Positions 7,487-16,860 of a stretch of 35,506 bases of DNA are shown piece after piece. This stretch comes from Betaproteobacteria bacterium (lineage in GTDB: Bacteria > Bdellovibrionota_B > Oligoflexia > Silvanigrellales > Silvanigrellaceae), in the NCBI GenBank assembly GCA_016868315.1, contig VGHE01000019.1, forward strand, positions 1-35,506, written 5' to 3'. Every line of letters begins with the position of its first letter. Position 1 is the first letter of the stretch. A program made the position numbers and the translations under genes. Under the pieces are notes generated by a model, which searched no databases, had not been told where the DNA came from, and saw nothing but the letters and a program-made list of their open reading frames with translations.

Positions 7487-8418
7487 AGTTTTCTCTCGGT
7501 TTTCTCTCTGGCTTTCAAAAGTTCACCGCAGCAGGAATACTTGCTGCGCTCGTTGCGCTCTATTTCGTCAACCGTCGTCAGGAAGACAAATGGGAACGCT
7601 TGAAGAAGGGGTTGGCCGAGTCTTATGGTGAAAGCCCAGTCAGCCCGACCGACTCTCCCGTGTATGCCATCGATCTCGAAGGTGAGGCAAAATACAAGCG
7701 CCCGTCTTGGCTTAATTGGTGGCCTCTGAAGCCAGGCATTGAGCTTCAGCCCGGCGATTTGGTTTACGTGTCCGACGAGTCGAAGGTTGTGCTTTACTTC
7801 ATAAGCCAAGATTCAATTGTGACGTTGCCAGAGGGTTCCCTTTTCCATGTTGGCCTTACTGTTCCGCAGATGTCCAAACTGCGCACATCGGGTGGTGTCT
7901 CCTCTGAAATTGGCGGGGAGCCCGAGAAGAAGGTGAAATCACCTCTGACAGAGGCACGATTTTCAACCCGGGTCATTCAAAACCCAGGGATAAAAAAGGC
8001 GGGAGCTCCTGAGAGCGATCCGGCCAATCGCCCGCCGGAAGTTATCACAGACGAAGACCTCAAAATTGTGCGCAACACGCGCACACTGAATATCCGTTAC
8101 CCCGGAGCAAACGTTGAGGTCTACGCAAGTCAGTTTCCAACCTCCATACCCGTGACTTTTGAGAATTCCGACAAAAGGATTCAGCTTTGGGGCTATCTGT
8201 GGAAAGGAAAAGAACTTGAACCACAGTGGTCATCGGTGGCCTCATCTGGTTTTCCTCGGGTGCCTATCGAAAAACCAGGCAACTATGTTTTTCAGGCCAT
8301 GTCGGAAGATGAGCTTTATGCTTCACCGCCAATCCTGATTCGTGCGGTCAAACGCGGAGAAGAGGATTACCTGCCCGAGCCTGAGAATTGGCTCGAGGGA
8401 GTGAGGGTGTACCAATGA
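7483..8418 (+). CDS. membrane-anchored FecR-like periplasmic protein
   Basis: 311 residues. One N-terminal membrane helix (about 11-28) is followed by a short charged region and a periplasmic part. Residues about 62-125 have the FecR-like pattern: an L..GD.V stretch ('LKPGIELQPGDLVYV'), then 'SKVVLYFISQDSIVTLPEGS'. The C-terminal half (about 185-300) looks like an Ig-like or FecR C-terminal beta domain, with 'NVEVYASQFPTSIPVTFEN' and a final 'PGNYVFQAMS'. ATGA overlaps couple it to the MotB-like gene before it and the phosphatase gene after it, so it belongs to the same operon. FecR-type proteins often act as periplasmic sensors or scaffolds. Here it may sit around the periplasmic part of the motor. 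No known motility protein is clearly matched. Confidence 0.7.
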   Translation: MKFSLGFLSGFQKFTAAGILAALVALYFVNRRQEDKWERLKKGLAESYGESPVSPTDSPVYAIDLEGEAKYKRPSWLNWWPLKPGIELQPGDLVYVSDESKVVLYFISQDSIVTLPEGSLFHVGLTVPQMSKLRTSGGVSSEIGGEPEKKVKSPLTEARFSTRVIQNPGIKKAGAPESDPANRPPEVITDEDLKIVRNTRTLNIRYPGANVEVYASQFPTSIPVTFENSDKRIQLWGYLWKGKELEPQWSSVASSGFPRVPIEKPGNYVFQAMSEDELYASPPILIRAVKRGEEDYLPEPENWLEGVRVYQ

Positions 8419-10688
8419 ATGCCCAACTCCAGAATGCAAAATCGCGCTTTTCGAATACCTTCCTCTATAAGTTATTCGATTTCTTTTCGTTGTGGGATAG
8501 AAGTAGCCTTAAAAGCCGTTTGACGTTCACCCAGACGTTCATTTTGATTGTGAGTATTGCCGCCATTTTGGTTGCGGGGATTAGCCTTTATCGAAACGAC
8601 AAGCTCTCTTATGTTTACGAAAATCATTATCTCAAAACGAGCGCAGTAGCGACACGCCTCAAACTCTATTTTTCGAATCTCCCTCGCCAAGATATTCTAC
8701 TTGTTAAGGGCACAGAAGAGGCAAAATTTGCGAGCACCTACGGACTCCCACAGCTGCCCGCCGAAGATCAGGTCTTTGTTGGAAGACGAGGCGAGAAGGT
8801 GTTTGTTTTTGGACGCGAGGGTGGCGAGAAAGTCTGGCGCACTGAACTCGACCCCAATGTACAGCTTTTTGAGGGAATCGACGGCAAAAGCTACATCGCG
8901 AACTCATTTGGTCAGTTCATTTCCTCTTATGACAAACGCGATGTGAATGCCTCGAACTTCACATCGCGTCCCGGAACTAAAAAGTTCATTAAGAGCGGTT
9001 TACGCGAAGGCTTCACTCGCTACACCGACGGTGAAAACGAATGGATTATTTCCTTTCGGGAAATCCCAGGGACAAATGTGATTACCTTTGTGGAAACCTC
9101 ACTTGCTTCCTTGAACGCACCCATCCGCAAGTTTGCCTCTGTGGCTGCCGTCATGGCGCTCGTTTTGGTGGGGTTGGTTGTCCTTTTAACTGACTTCCTT
9201 TTGCTTGGCCTGTTGCGTCCATTGCGCGAAATCGTGAATGCCATGTTCAAAATTTCCGCGGGTCACTATGACATTCAGTTCAATGTGAAGTTCGATGAAG
9301 AACTCAATTTCGTTGCTCGTGGATTGCAACAGATGGCAAAGCGCCTGGAAATTCGTGAGGCGGAGTTGCGCCAAATCAGCGCCAACCTGGAATTCGTGAT
9401 GAAGGTCACCAAAGAGATGTCTCTTATGCCTAATCGCGACGAATGTTTGCAGATGATGATCAAACAAGTGCGCAACTACGTTCGCTTCAAGCCCATTATG
9501 GACGCCTCAGCTGTCATCTTTGAACTTGGAACAAATGCACCCAAGGGAGTGATTGACTATGTGCAAATGGGTTCAGTGGTGCCAGAGCTCAATATTCTGA
9601 GCCTTGAGGCTGCTGGTGTGGACTTGGAGGAGCTCACCTCGCCAGAGTCTGTGAGCATGCTCGGCACGACCGTTATTTTGCGCGCTTATGCGGGTGAAGA
9701 GCTCAAGATGATTCTGATGCTCGATGGCTTTCCTGAAGACAACATGAGCACCATTGAGCGGCATCTCATGACACTCCTTGCTGCATCGTTAGGGCATGCA
9801 TTGGTGATGTTTGATTTCCAGGAAGAACGTCTGGCAACCGCACACTTCGAAAACGAACTGGTCACCGCCCAAGCAGTTCAATCTGCACTTTTGCCATCCT
9901 CGCGTCCGGTGATGAACGCAGATCTCGACTTCCACTACGAAGCCGCATCGAAGTGCGGTGGCGACTGGCTCTTCTTCGATAAGTCCGAAGAGAGCCCGTG
10001 GCTGCATGCATTGGTGGGCGATGTGACCGGTCACGGGGTTCCCGCCGCAATCATGACAGGTGTGGCGTATGGAAGCTTTATGGGCGCTCAGGCCGTGATG
10101 GAAACGCTGCGCGCCACGGAAACGATGGGCGAAACCGATCGCCTCGAGTTCATGGCTGCGATTTTGAATCGTGCCATTTTGAGCGTGGGTAAGTCAGCTC
10201 GCCTCATGACCATGTGTCTTGTTTCTCTTAATACCGACACCGGTGAGTTGTACTATGCCAGTGCAGGGCACACCCCTCTGCTTTGGTACCGCACCAAAAC
10301 GAAGAAGATCTCACCCCAGACATCTACCGGAAACCCACTTGGAGTTTCGCTCGATCGAACGATAACGGTGAAGAAATTGCAGCTCGAGCAGGGCGACCTT
10401 TTCGCGCTGTTCACCGACGGTCTCCTCGAGAACCATGGACCCAAGAAGGATATGTTGCCCAAGCGCCGATTCTACGACCTGCTCTCGAGTGGGCGACCTG
10501 TGCGTGACATTTGTAAGAGCATTATGGATGAAGCTAAGGCTATTTGGCAGGATGAAGAATACGCAGACGACGTCACAATGCTTATCGTGCGTTGGCCCGC
10601 AAGCGAGCAAGTGGTGGTCAATACCGATCCTCTTCCCGATGCCCCTGCAGACCTTGCCGGGGAAGGTTCCGCAGCACCCGCGGCCTGA
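8415..10688 (+). CDS. membrane HAMP-GAF-PP2C (RsbU/SpoIIE-type) serine phosphatase
   Basis: 757 residues. ATG 8415 is chosen because it forms an ATGA overlap with the previous stop; an upstream start at 8388 would overlap by 31 bases. Order: TM1 (38-58), extracytoplasmic sensor region (about 60-235), TM2 (about 241-268), HAMP (269-325), a GAF-like region (about 345-475) and a PPM phosphatase domain (about 490-735). All metal-site signatures are present: 'GGDW' (D517), 'GDVTGHG' (D536), 'FTDG' (D668) and 'ADDVTM' (D718/D719), plus 'AQAVQSALLP'. It should dephosphorylate a Ser/Thr-phosphorylated anti-sigma-antagonist (STAS) or similar partner in response to a periplasmic signal. Its position as the last gene of the motor operon suggests it reads or controls the motor. 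The HATPase protein at 32717-33691 is a possible pathway partner. Confidence 0.9.
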   Translation: MNAQLQNAKSRFSNTFLYKLFDFFSLWDRSSLKSRLTFTQTFILIVSIAAILVAGISLYRNDKLSYVYENHYLKTSAVATRLKLYFSNLPRQDILLVKGTEEAKFASTYGLPQLPAEDQVFVGRRGEKVFVFGREGGEKVWRTELDPNVQLFEGIDGKSYIANSFGQFISSYDKRDVNASNFTSRPGTKKFIKSGLREGFTRYTDGENEWIISFREIPGTNVITFVETSLASLNAPIRKFASVAAVMALVLVGLVVLLTDFLLLGLLRPLREIVNAMFKISAGHYDIQFNVKFDEELNFVARGLQQMAKRLEIREAELRQISANLEFVMKVTKEMSLMPNRDECLQMMIKQVRNYVRFKPIMDASAVIFELGTNAPKGVIDYVQMGSVVPELNILSLEAAGVDLEELTSPESVSMLGTTVILRAYAGEELKMILMLDGFPEDNMSTIERHLMTLLAASLGHALVMFDFQEERLATAHFENELVTAQAVQSALLPSSRPVMNADLDFHYEAASKCGGDWLFFDKSEESPWLHALVGDVTGHGVPAAIMTGVAYGSFMGAQAVMETLRATETMGETDRLEFMAAILNRAILSVGKSARLMTMCLVSLNTDTGELYYASAGHTPLLWYRTKTKKISPQTSTGNPLGVSLDRTITVKKLQLEQGDLFALFTDGLLENHGPKKDMLPKRRFYDLLSSGRPVRDICKSIMDEAKAIWQDEEYADDVTMLIVRWPASEQVVVNTDPLPDAPADLAGEGSAAPAA

Positions 10689-10761
10689 CGAGTAAAATCT
10701 GCATCAGTCCCGTCTTCAGCTCTCAAGGTAAACTTTTTACATCAGGGAAGTTTTGCTTTTG

Positions 10762-11913
10762 ATGGGGCGCATTCACATGGCTGTGTTTGATCGTTTTTCA
10801 AGAAGAAATGTTGGCATTTTTCTGTGGCTTGTTCCTGCACTTTGGGTCGCAGCAACATCCTGCAAGCCACGCATTTTTAATCAGATGAGCGACAAAGAAT
10901 CAGAACTGTTAGGCGTCAGGTCGGTTTCATTTGAACGAGAGGAACTTTTGGGCAAATACCGATTTGAGAGAATCACCCCAACGGGTGAACGCATTATGGC
11001 TGCAGCTATGAATTGGGCTAAAATGCAGGAGAGCGAAGCAGAAAGGTATGCCAAACCCGCTCAAAGTGCGAATAATCTTTCACGTGTTCTCGAGATGGCA
11101 GGACTGAAAGACTACAGCTCACCACTCCTTCTGGATGTTATCTCTGCTGTGCGCAAGCGTGGTGGATTGGTCGTTGAACTTCCCAAAGAGACCCGTGCTA
11201 TTGCGCGCTTTGTGGAAGAGCATTTCGATGGAGTTCTTCCCGCAGGTGCCATAGTCAGCGGCTGCCTGAAGCGTGATTGTTCTGGCGAGCCGGGTGATGG
11301 GAATATTGGTATCGTTGGCGAAGTCGATGAAAAAGACAGGCTTCATCTGTGGCACAACAATTGGTTCAGACCTGAAAATCGCCCTTGGCGCGAACATATG
11401 ATTCCACTGAGCTGGTACCAGTCGGGCTTTCCAAGAAAGTGGATGTCTACCCCTTGGCTCACACGCGTGCGTAATCCGCTGGGCGCGCTCTCGGACATCA
11501 CAGTTGTGATTCCAGAGCTCGATGAAATCGATCCAGCCGACTACTTCATGACCCTCACTCTTCTTCCCGAGATCATGGCCGAACTGAAGCAGGGCAAGTC
11601 TGTCATGAGCGATGGTCTGGGTTCGGTTATGCCCTTCAGATCACGGGCTGTGACGCGTCCAATAAACCCTTTGCCTCTGCCACCTCCGCCGCCACTCGCA
11701 GAGTGCAGGAGATTGCGCACAGCCTCTCAGGTTCCAACCAATTTGCGCGCAGAACCGAACGGTAAAATTATCTGTAAGTTTCCCCTGGGGACTCTCTTGG
11801 AGCGGGTCACCAATCAGGGAACCTGGATTGAGGTCAAAGGGGTGTGCCCGAATGGATTTCAGGCCTCGGGGGTTCTGCTCGCGGCCTTCGTGGCACCTGC
11901 ATGTGAACAATAA
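10762..11913 (+). CDS. exported NlpC/CHAP-like protein with C-terminal SH3-type domain
   Basis: 383 residues from ATG 10762. TTG 10753 and ATG 10777 are alternatives, and the start is not certain. A hydrophobic N-terminus ends at 'AATSCKP', which may be a weak lipobox. The central part (about 170-260) has 'AGAIVSGCLKRDCSG', 'GNIGIVGEVDEKDRLHLWHN' and 'PWREHMIPLSWYQ', which is the style of NlpC/CHAP cysteine-peptidase folds, but a catalytic Cys-His pair is not certain. A Pro-rich linker ('LPLPPPPPLAEC') leads to about 70 residues resembling a bacterial SH3 domain ('VPTNLRAEPNGKIICKFPLG', 'QGTWIEVKG'). This points to cell-wall association. A 73-base gap separates it from the motor operon and 121 bases separate it from the next gene, so it may be its own unit. 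Confidence 0.65.
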   Translation: MGRIHMAVFDRFSRRNVGIFLWLVPALWVAATSCKPRIFNQMSDKESELLGVRSVSFEREELLGKYRFERITPTGERIMAAAMNWAKMQESEAERYAKPAQSANNLSRVLEMAGLKDYSSPLLLDVISAVRKRGGLVVELPKETRAIARFVEEHFDGVLPAGAIVSGCLKRDCSGEPGDGNIGIVGEVDEKDRLHLWHNNWFRPENRPWREHMIPLSWYQSGFPRKWMSTPWLTRVRNPLGALSDITVVIPELDEIDPADYFMTLTLLPEIMAELKQGKSVMSDGLGSVMPFRSRAVTRPINPLPLPPPPPLAECRRLRTASQVPTNLRAEPNGKIICKFPLGTLLERVTNQGTWIEVKGVCPNGFQASGVLLAAFVAPACEQ

Positions 11914-12034
11914 TGCAGCGTGTCACTTCGACGACTGGAGGTGTTCAACGAAGATGAAGAACAACCGAAGGATTAACAGAGCTGATTTGGGATTAACGGC
12001 ATGAGCCTTTTTTTGTGAGTGAGAGGTAAGCGAC

Positions 12035-14485
12035 ATGTTTCAAGGACAAGGTCCACGTCTGGTTCCCCATCTGAGAGTCATGCAGGACACCAAAGAGTTT
12101 CCCTTTAAATGCGTTTTGAGCATGGGACCACTGGTACGCTACTGGGCTGGACTGGTGGCATCACAGGAGCCGACGGTGTCGAAGATTGCATCCGACGTGA
12201 TGCGTCGTCTCGAGCGCGCACCTGAGCTTGCTCAGCCAATCACTGATTCAAAAGTGATTCAAACACACGAGTCGCTCATCAAAGTCATGATGAGCATCCT
12301 GTGGTCATCGGGCTTCAAAAATCCCGAGAGCAGTGGTGCCGTGCTGCCTTTCCATGTGCAGCCCATCATGGTTTCCGACACCTTCTTCGATTCCTTTTTC
12401 GACAAAAACGGTCGCTTTGCCGCCAACTGCCAGGTGGGTGAAGATGCATGGTTAAACCAGCGCATCAAGCTTGCGTACTCAACCATTCTGCGGCGCTTGT
12501 ATGGTATCGAGCTCGAGATGGGCACACGTCCGGTGGTCTTCTCGACCCAAGACAAAATGACCAACCTCGTGCGTTCGCACAGCGTGACCATGGAGCCTAG
12601 CTTCTGTGACGTAGTCAACGTGGGTGGTCCTAAGGTTCTCGACGAGAAAATTAAGCGTGAGTTGCTTGCCGATGTAAACGATATGGAAAAGTGGAGAGAG
12701 CTTCTCCCAGCAAACTGGTTCGAATTCCATGGCTTTGCCTTCTTCCGCACCAACGACATTACGGATCAGAACGCCTTCTATGACATTCAGAAAACTCTAA
12801 CCGAGCGTGACTCAGCTGATCCTGCAGTCATGCTGACCAAAGTTGAGGCAGCCCTGCGTCAGGTTCTGCGTAGACCGCATCTTGGCGTGGGAATGAGCAC
12901 CAGCGTGGGTGGATTCCTCTCACGTGCACGCATCAATGGTGGCCCCGAGCGCAAGGGCAACGAGAGTGTTACTGTTGAGCGTTATGGCCGCGATGATCTC
13001 CAGGGATCATTGTTCTCACTTCAAAACGATGCTCTCGAACGCGCCCGCACACAGCAGCGTGGCTTCGTGACACTCGACTTGGCAGCAAGTGCCGACCGTT
13101 CCAAGGTGGAGTCGGATCTTCTGAACCAGGGCGTTCGTTCGATGGCCGTGTTTCCATTGTTCTTCGATGACCAGCACATTGGCTTCTTCGATATTACCTC
13201 ACCGAAGAAAGACGACCTCAACGAGGCCACAGTTGAAAAGATTGCAGACCTGTTGCCTCTGATGTGCCTTGCCGGCAAGCGTCGCATCGACGACGTGAAG
13301 CAAGCGGTACAATCCATTATCTCTGAGCAGTGCACGGCAATCCACCCGACCGTGGAGTGGCGTTTCCATGAAGAGGCACAGATGGCCTCGGAACGTGCTG
13401 AAGGAAATAAGAGTCTCGAGATGAAGAACATCTTCTTCCAGGATGTTTACCCACTCTATGCTCTGAGCACCATCCGCAACTCTGCAACTCTGCGTTCCAA
13501 AGCTGTGCAGGACGATCTCCGCACGCAGATTGGGTTGGCGCTTGAAGTGCTGCAGATGGCTTACGAGAATCGCCCGATGCCCTTCCTGCGTGAGTTGTGC
13601 TTCCGTCTCGAGAAGCTCGATGCGCGCATTTCTGAACAGCTCACAGCAGGTGATGAGCTCGCTGCGAGCAAGTTCCTTGCATCGGAAGTCGAGCCAGTGT
13701 TCAACCACGTTCGTGGTTGGAACCTGAACCTCATTCAGAAGATTAATGCCTACTGGAAACAGCTCGACGACAAGTCGCGTACCGTATATCTGCGCCGTCG
13801 TGAGTTCGATGCCAGTGTGGTTGAGGTAACTTCAACTCTTTCGAACTACCTTAAGACTCAGCAAAACAACGCTCAGAAAATTTTCCCGCACTATTTCGAG
13901 AAACACTGCAACGAGACCGTTGAGCACACGATTTTCATTGGCCAATCGCTCGTCAAAGGGCGCGAGTTCAACGAAATCTATCTCAAAAACCTCCGCTTGT
14001 GGCAGCTTATGGTGATGTGCGGCTCGGCAGCTGAGGCTGCTCGCATGAAGCCAAATCTGAAAGTTCCGTTCGATTTGACCCACGTGATTGTGGTTCAGGA
14101 CACGCCTGTGAACGTGACTTTTGACTTCGACGACAAGCTTTTCCACGTGGAAGGCGGTGCGGATGGTCGCGGTGAAATGCTCAAACGCCGTGTGGATCGT
14201 GCAGTGATTAAAGGCACACAAGAACGCTTGGCTCAGCCAGGTAAGCTTTCGGTGGTGTTCACGCAGGAGCGCGAGCGCCTCGAGTATATGGAGTATTTCA
14301 CATTCCTTGCGGCTCAAGAGTGCCTGCTTGAGGATGTGGAAGAGTATCTCATTGATGAGGTTCAGGGAGCGCAAGGTCTGCGGGCTCTGCGGGTGAGCAT
14401 CAACTTGAAGGCTCTCCTCGAGCGTGGTACCGACCTCTATGAGATCATCCATCATACAGGTAAGCAATCTCTCAGGGCGGCATGA
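12035..14485 (+). CDS. large GAF-domain protein of unknown function
   Basis: 816 residues, no signal peptide or clear membrane helix, so cytoplasmic. AGAGG lies 8 bases before ATG 12035. Residues about 265-415 look like a GAF fold ('HLGVGMSTSVGGFLSRARIN' through 'MAVFPLFFDDQHIGFFDIT'). The following region contains 'FFQDVYPLYALSTIRNSATLRSKAVQDDLRTQ'-like sequence (about 470-505), a helical stretch seen in long GAF proteins of Bacteroidetes and deltaproteobacteria-like bacteria whose role is not known to me. No kinase, cyclase, GGDEF or DNA-binding motif is visible after it, so any ligand sensed must be passed on by protein contact. The stop overlaps the start of the glycosidase lipoprotein gene by ATGA, which suggests linked production. 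The product's chemistry cannot be stated. Confidence 0.75.
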   Translation: MFQGQGPRLVPHLRVMQDTKEFPFKCVLSMGPLVRYWAGLVASQEPTVSKIASDVMRRLERAPELAQPITDSKVIQTHESLIKVMMSILWSSGFKNPESSGAVLPFHVQPIMVSDTFFDSFFDKNGRFAANCQVGEDAWLNQRIKLAYSTILRRLYGIELEMGTRPVVFSTQDKMTNLVRSHSVTMEPSFCDVVNVGGPKVLDEKIKRELLADVNDMEKWRELLPANWFEFHGFAFFRTNDITDQNAFYDIQKTLTERDSADPAVMLTKVEAALRQVLRRPHLGVGMSTSVGGFLSRARINGGPERKGNESVTVERYGRDDLQGSLFSLQNDALERARTQQRGFVTLDLAASADRSKVESDLLNQGVRSMAVFPLFFDDQHIGFFDITSPKKDDLNEATVEKIADLLPLMCLAGKRRIDDVKQAVQSIISEQCTAIHPTVEWRFHEEAQMASERAEGNKSLEMKNIFFQDVYPLYALSTIRNSATLRSKAVQDDLRTQIGLALEVLQMAYENRPMPFLRELCFRLEKLDARISEQLTAGDELAASKFLASEVEPVFNHVRGWNLNLIQKINAYWKQLDDKSRTVYLRRREFDASVVEVTSTLSNYLKTQQNNAQKIFPHYFEKHCNETVEHTIFIGQSLVKGREFNEIYLKNLRLWQLMVMCGSAAEAARMKPNLKVPFDLTHVIVVQDTPVNVTFDFDDKLFHVEGGADGRGEMLKRRVDRAVIKGTQERLAQPGKLSVVFTQERERLEYMEYFTFLAAQECLLEDVEEYLIDEVQGAQGLRALRVSINLKALLERGTDLYEIIHHTGKQSLRAA

Positions 14486-15732
14486 GGCACAAAAATAAAA
14501 CACTGACATCGTTGGTCTTTATCGCGACACTGCTGGCATTCGGGTTTTCGAACACCGGATGCCAGCAGTGGCTGCGTGTAGGCTTCAAGGCCGGGGCTCC
14601 TGTGGACGCCGACGCTGGAGCACGGCGTAAAGAGCGCAAACGCCGTTTGTACTCGTCAACTGAAATGCGTGGCGTGTGGGTCAGCAACGTCGACTCCACT
14701 GTCATGGACTCCTATGGAAATATGGAGTCGCTCGCATCGCGGATTTCAAACCTAAATATGAACGCGCTTTATCCGGTTGCTTGGAACAAGGGTGAAACCT
14801 TTTACCCGAGCGACGTCATGGTGAAGTATGGTGCACCCAAAATCTCCACTCGATATGGTTTGCCATCGCTCAAGCGTGACCCGATGAAAGACTGGATTGC
14901 CCTCGGCAACCAGTACGACCTCGACGTCGTTCCGTGGTTCGAGTGGGGCGTGAAGGTTCCATCGAACTCTCCGATAGCACAGCGCAACCCTGAGTGGCTT
15001 TCGAAGGACGTCAGCGGCAAGTCGAGCTTCGACCAAGATGGAACGAGCACTTCGTACTTGAACTTTGTGCATCCTGAGGTTCAAACTTTTTACGAAGAAC
15101 TCATGGTTGAATTTGTGAAGCGCTACGAAGTTCTAGCGGTTCAATTCGACGACCACATGTCTCTCAAAAATACTTTTGGCTACGACGACTTCACACTCAA
15201 CATGTACCGCACAGAAACGGGCCGCACGGGCAAGCCAACGCCGGAAGCACCCGAGTGGCTCGCATGGCGCGCAGCAAAGCTGACACAGTTCATTGCGCGC
15301 ATCTCCAAGGCCATCAAGGCGACGCGGCCGGGTGTAAAGTTCTCCATTTCACCCAATCCCTATCCATGGTCTTACCAAAACTACGTTCAAGATTGGCCTG
15401 AATGGGTGAACCAAGGGCTTGTCGACGAAGTTGTGGTTCAGGTTTACCGCGACAACATGAGCCGCTTTCAGGGTGAGCTCAGTAGCCCAGCGCTCGACAA
15501 AGCCAAGGGCAAAGTCAATTTGATGATCGGCGTGCTGAGTGGTCTGAAGCCGGAGCCTATGCCTATCGAAATGGTGCGCGCTCAAACAGCCATGGTACGT
15601 GAGTTTGGGTATCAGGGCGTGGTGTATTTCTTTCAGGAGTCTCTGCTTCAATTCACAGCAAGTGGTGAGACAATCGACTCCCGGCTCAATGTCATAAAGC
15701 AGCTCTTTCCTGCTCCTGCCAAAACCCCTTAA
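14482..15732 (+). CDS. GHL10-type (DUF187) glycoside hydrolase-like lipoprotein
   Basis: 416 residues. The start ATG overlaps the previous stop by ATGA. The hydrophobic N-terminus ends in 'SNTGCQQ', a plausible although non-ideal lipobox. The body matches the GHL10/DUF187 TIM-barrel family: 'EMRGVWVSNVDSTVM', 'MNALYPVAWNKGETFYPS', 'LDVVPWFEWGVKVP', 'NPEWLSKD', 'VLAVQFDDHMSL', 'GVKFSISPNPYPW' and a late 'VVQVYRDN'. The FDDH segment and the 'WFEWG' strand hold acidic residues in the expected active-site area. Known members are putative glycosidases acting on cell-wall or exopolysaccharide glycans. Length is normal. I infer an envelope enzyme acting on a glycan in the periplasm; the substrate is unknown. 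Confidence 0.87.
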   Translation: MRHKNKTLTSLVFIATLLAFGFSNTGCQQWLRVGFKAGAPVDADAGARRKERKRRLYSSTEMRGVWVSNVDSTVMDSYGNMESLASRISNLNMNALYPVAWNKGETFYPSDVMVKYGAPKISTRYGLPSLKRDPMKDWIALGNQYDLDVVPWFEWGVKVPSNSPIAQRNPEWLSKDVSGKSSFDQDGTSTSYLNFVHPEVQTFYEELMVEFVKRYEVLAVQFDDHMSLKNTFGYDDFTLNMYRTETGRTGKPTPEAPEWLAWRAAKLTQFIARISKAIKATRPGVKFSISPNPYPWSYQNYVQDWPEWVNQGLVDEVVVQVYRDNMSRFQGELSSPALDKAKGKVNLMIGVLSGLKPEPMPIEMVRAQTAMVREFGYQGVVYFFQESLLQFTASGETIDSRLNVIKQLFPAPAKTP

Positions 15733-15770
15733 TGTATAGGAGTGTGCTCGCGCTCGAGAGGACATCCCAC

Positions 15771-16856
15771 ATGAATGCGTCTTCCTTTGCACCCAAAGCC
15801 ATGACTGGAGCAGCATCACTGATGCTTGCTGGATGCTATACCGTGGCACAAGGCTACGAGCAGGCTCGGCTTATGATAAAACGGGTTCCGCTCGAAAAAG
15901 TGCTGAAGGAGGGTACGGAGAAACCTGAGAGGTTGGCCAAGTTGCAACTCGTTCCGGAGGTTCTCCAGTTCGCTGAAAACAAGCTCGGCATGACACCCGG
16001 TTCAAGCTACCGGCACTTCATTTCACTCGACCGTCCAGCACTCAGTTACGTTGTGCAGGCCGCAGAAAAGCGCAGTCTTAAGCTCAAAACCTGGTGGTTC
16101 CCAATCGTCGGTGCGCAGCCTTATCTAGGTTATTTCGACCGCGCGAAGGCAGTCGATTTTCAAAAGAAACTTGTGGCCGAAGGTTATGATACCAGCATGG
16201 GTGGTGTGCAGGCGTTTTCACTGCTGGGTTATTTTCCAGATCCGATTTACTCGAGCATGGTTGATGGAAACGATAGTTTTCAGTTTGTTGAACTCTTGTT
16301 TCATGAAACATTGCACCGCACCATCTATGTTCCGAATGCGTATACGTTCAATGAGAACCTGGCTGATTTTGTGGCGCGTCAGGCAACAACGCTTTATCTG
16401 CGCGAGCGCCCTGAAGGTGAGAAAGAAGCACAGAATTATCTGGCAGCCGAATCGAAGCTGCACGGAGCGCGCAAAGAGTTCAGAGAGTTTCTGAAAGTTG
16501 CACAGGCGGAGCTCGAGCTTTTTTATGCTCAGAAAGAAATCCAGGACGCACCACAAGATTCTTTTTTGGAGAAGCGCAAGGCAAAATTTGCCGACCTGCA
16601 CGCTCGTTTTATTGCCAGTTCTGGGGAAAAGACTCAGGGCACTCATTACGCCAACTTCTTCCACCCGGATCGTTTCAACAATGCAATTCTGTTGGGAGCG
16701 TCAGTTTACGAGTCGCGCCAAGAACCCTTCGAACAGTTGCTTGATAAGAATGGATCAAATTTGGCAAAATTCATCAAAGTTATTCGTTCTTGTGTTGCTG
16801 ATGCGAAAAAATCAGAGGCTGAAATCTGGGATGCCGTGAAAAACTGCGAAGGGTAG
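15771..16856 (+). CDS. lipoprotein putative aminopeptidase (PF10023-type)
   Basis: 361 residues from ATG 15771, preceded at 8 bases by AGAGGA. An earlier in-frame ATG at 15732 overlaps the glycosidase stop but puts 13 polar residues before the signal. The lipobox LAGC is ideal (Cys 22). The sequence fits the 'predicted aminopeptidase' family: 'YTVAQGYEQARLMIKRVPLE', 'SYRHFISLDRP', 'KTWWFPIVGAQPYLGYFD', 'GYDTSMGGVQAFSLLGYFPD', and the zinc site 'LLFHETLHRTIY' followed by 'FNENLADFVARQ', which supplies HExxH plus a distal Glu. This implies a lipid-anchored zinc metallopeptidase in the envelope. Enzyme activity in this family is a prediction. It lies in a run of envelope genes and is followed after 4 bases by the HAMP stub. 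Confidence 0.87.
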   Translation: MNASSFAPKAMTGAASLMLAGCYTVAQGYEQARLMIKRVPLEKVLKEGTEKPERLAKLQLVPEVLQFAENKLGMTPGSSYRHFISLDRPALSYVVQAAEKRSLKLKTWWFPIVGAQPYLGYFDRAKAVDFQKKLVAEGYDTSMGGVQAFSLLGYFPDPIYSSMVDGNDSFQFVELLFHETLHRTIYVPNAYTFNENLADFVARQATTLYLRERPEGEKEAQNYLAAESKLHGARKEFREFLKVAQAELELFYAQKEIQDAPQDSFLEKRKAKFADLHARFIASSGEKTQGTHYANFFHPDRFNNAILLGASVYESRQEPFEQLLDKNGSNLAKFIKVIRSCVADAKKSEAEIWDAVKNCEG

Positions 16857-16860
16857 TGTG

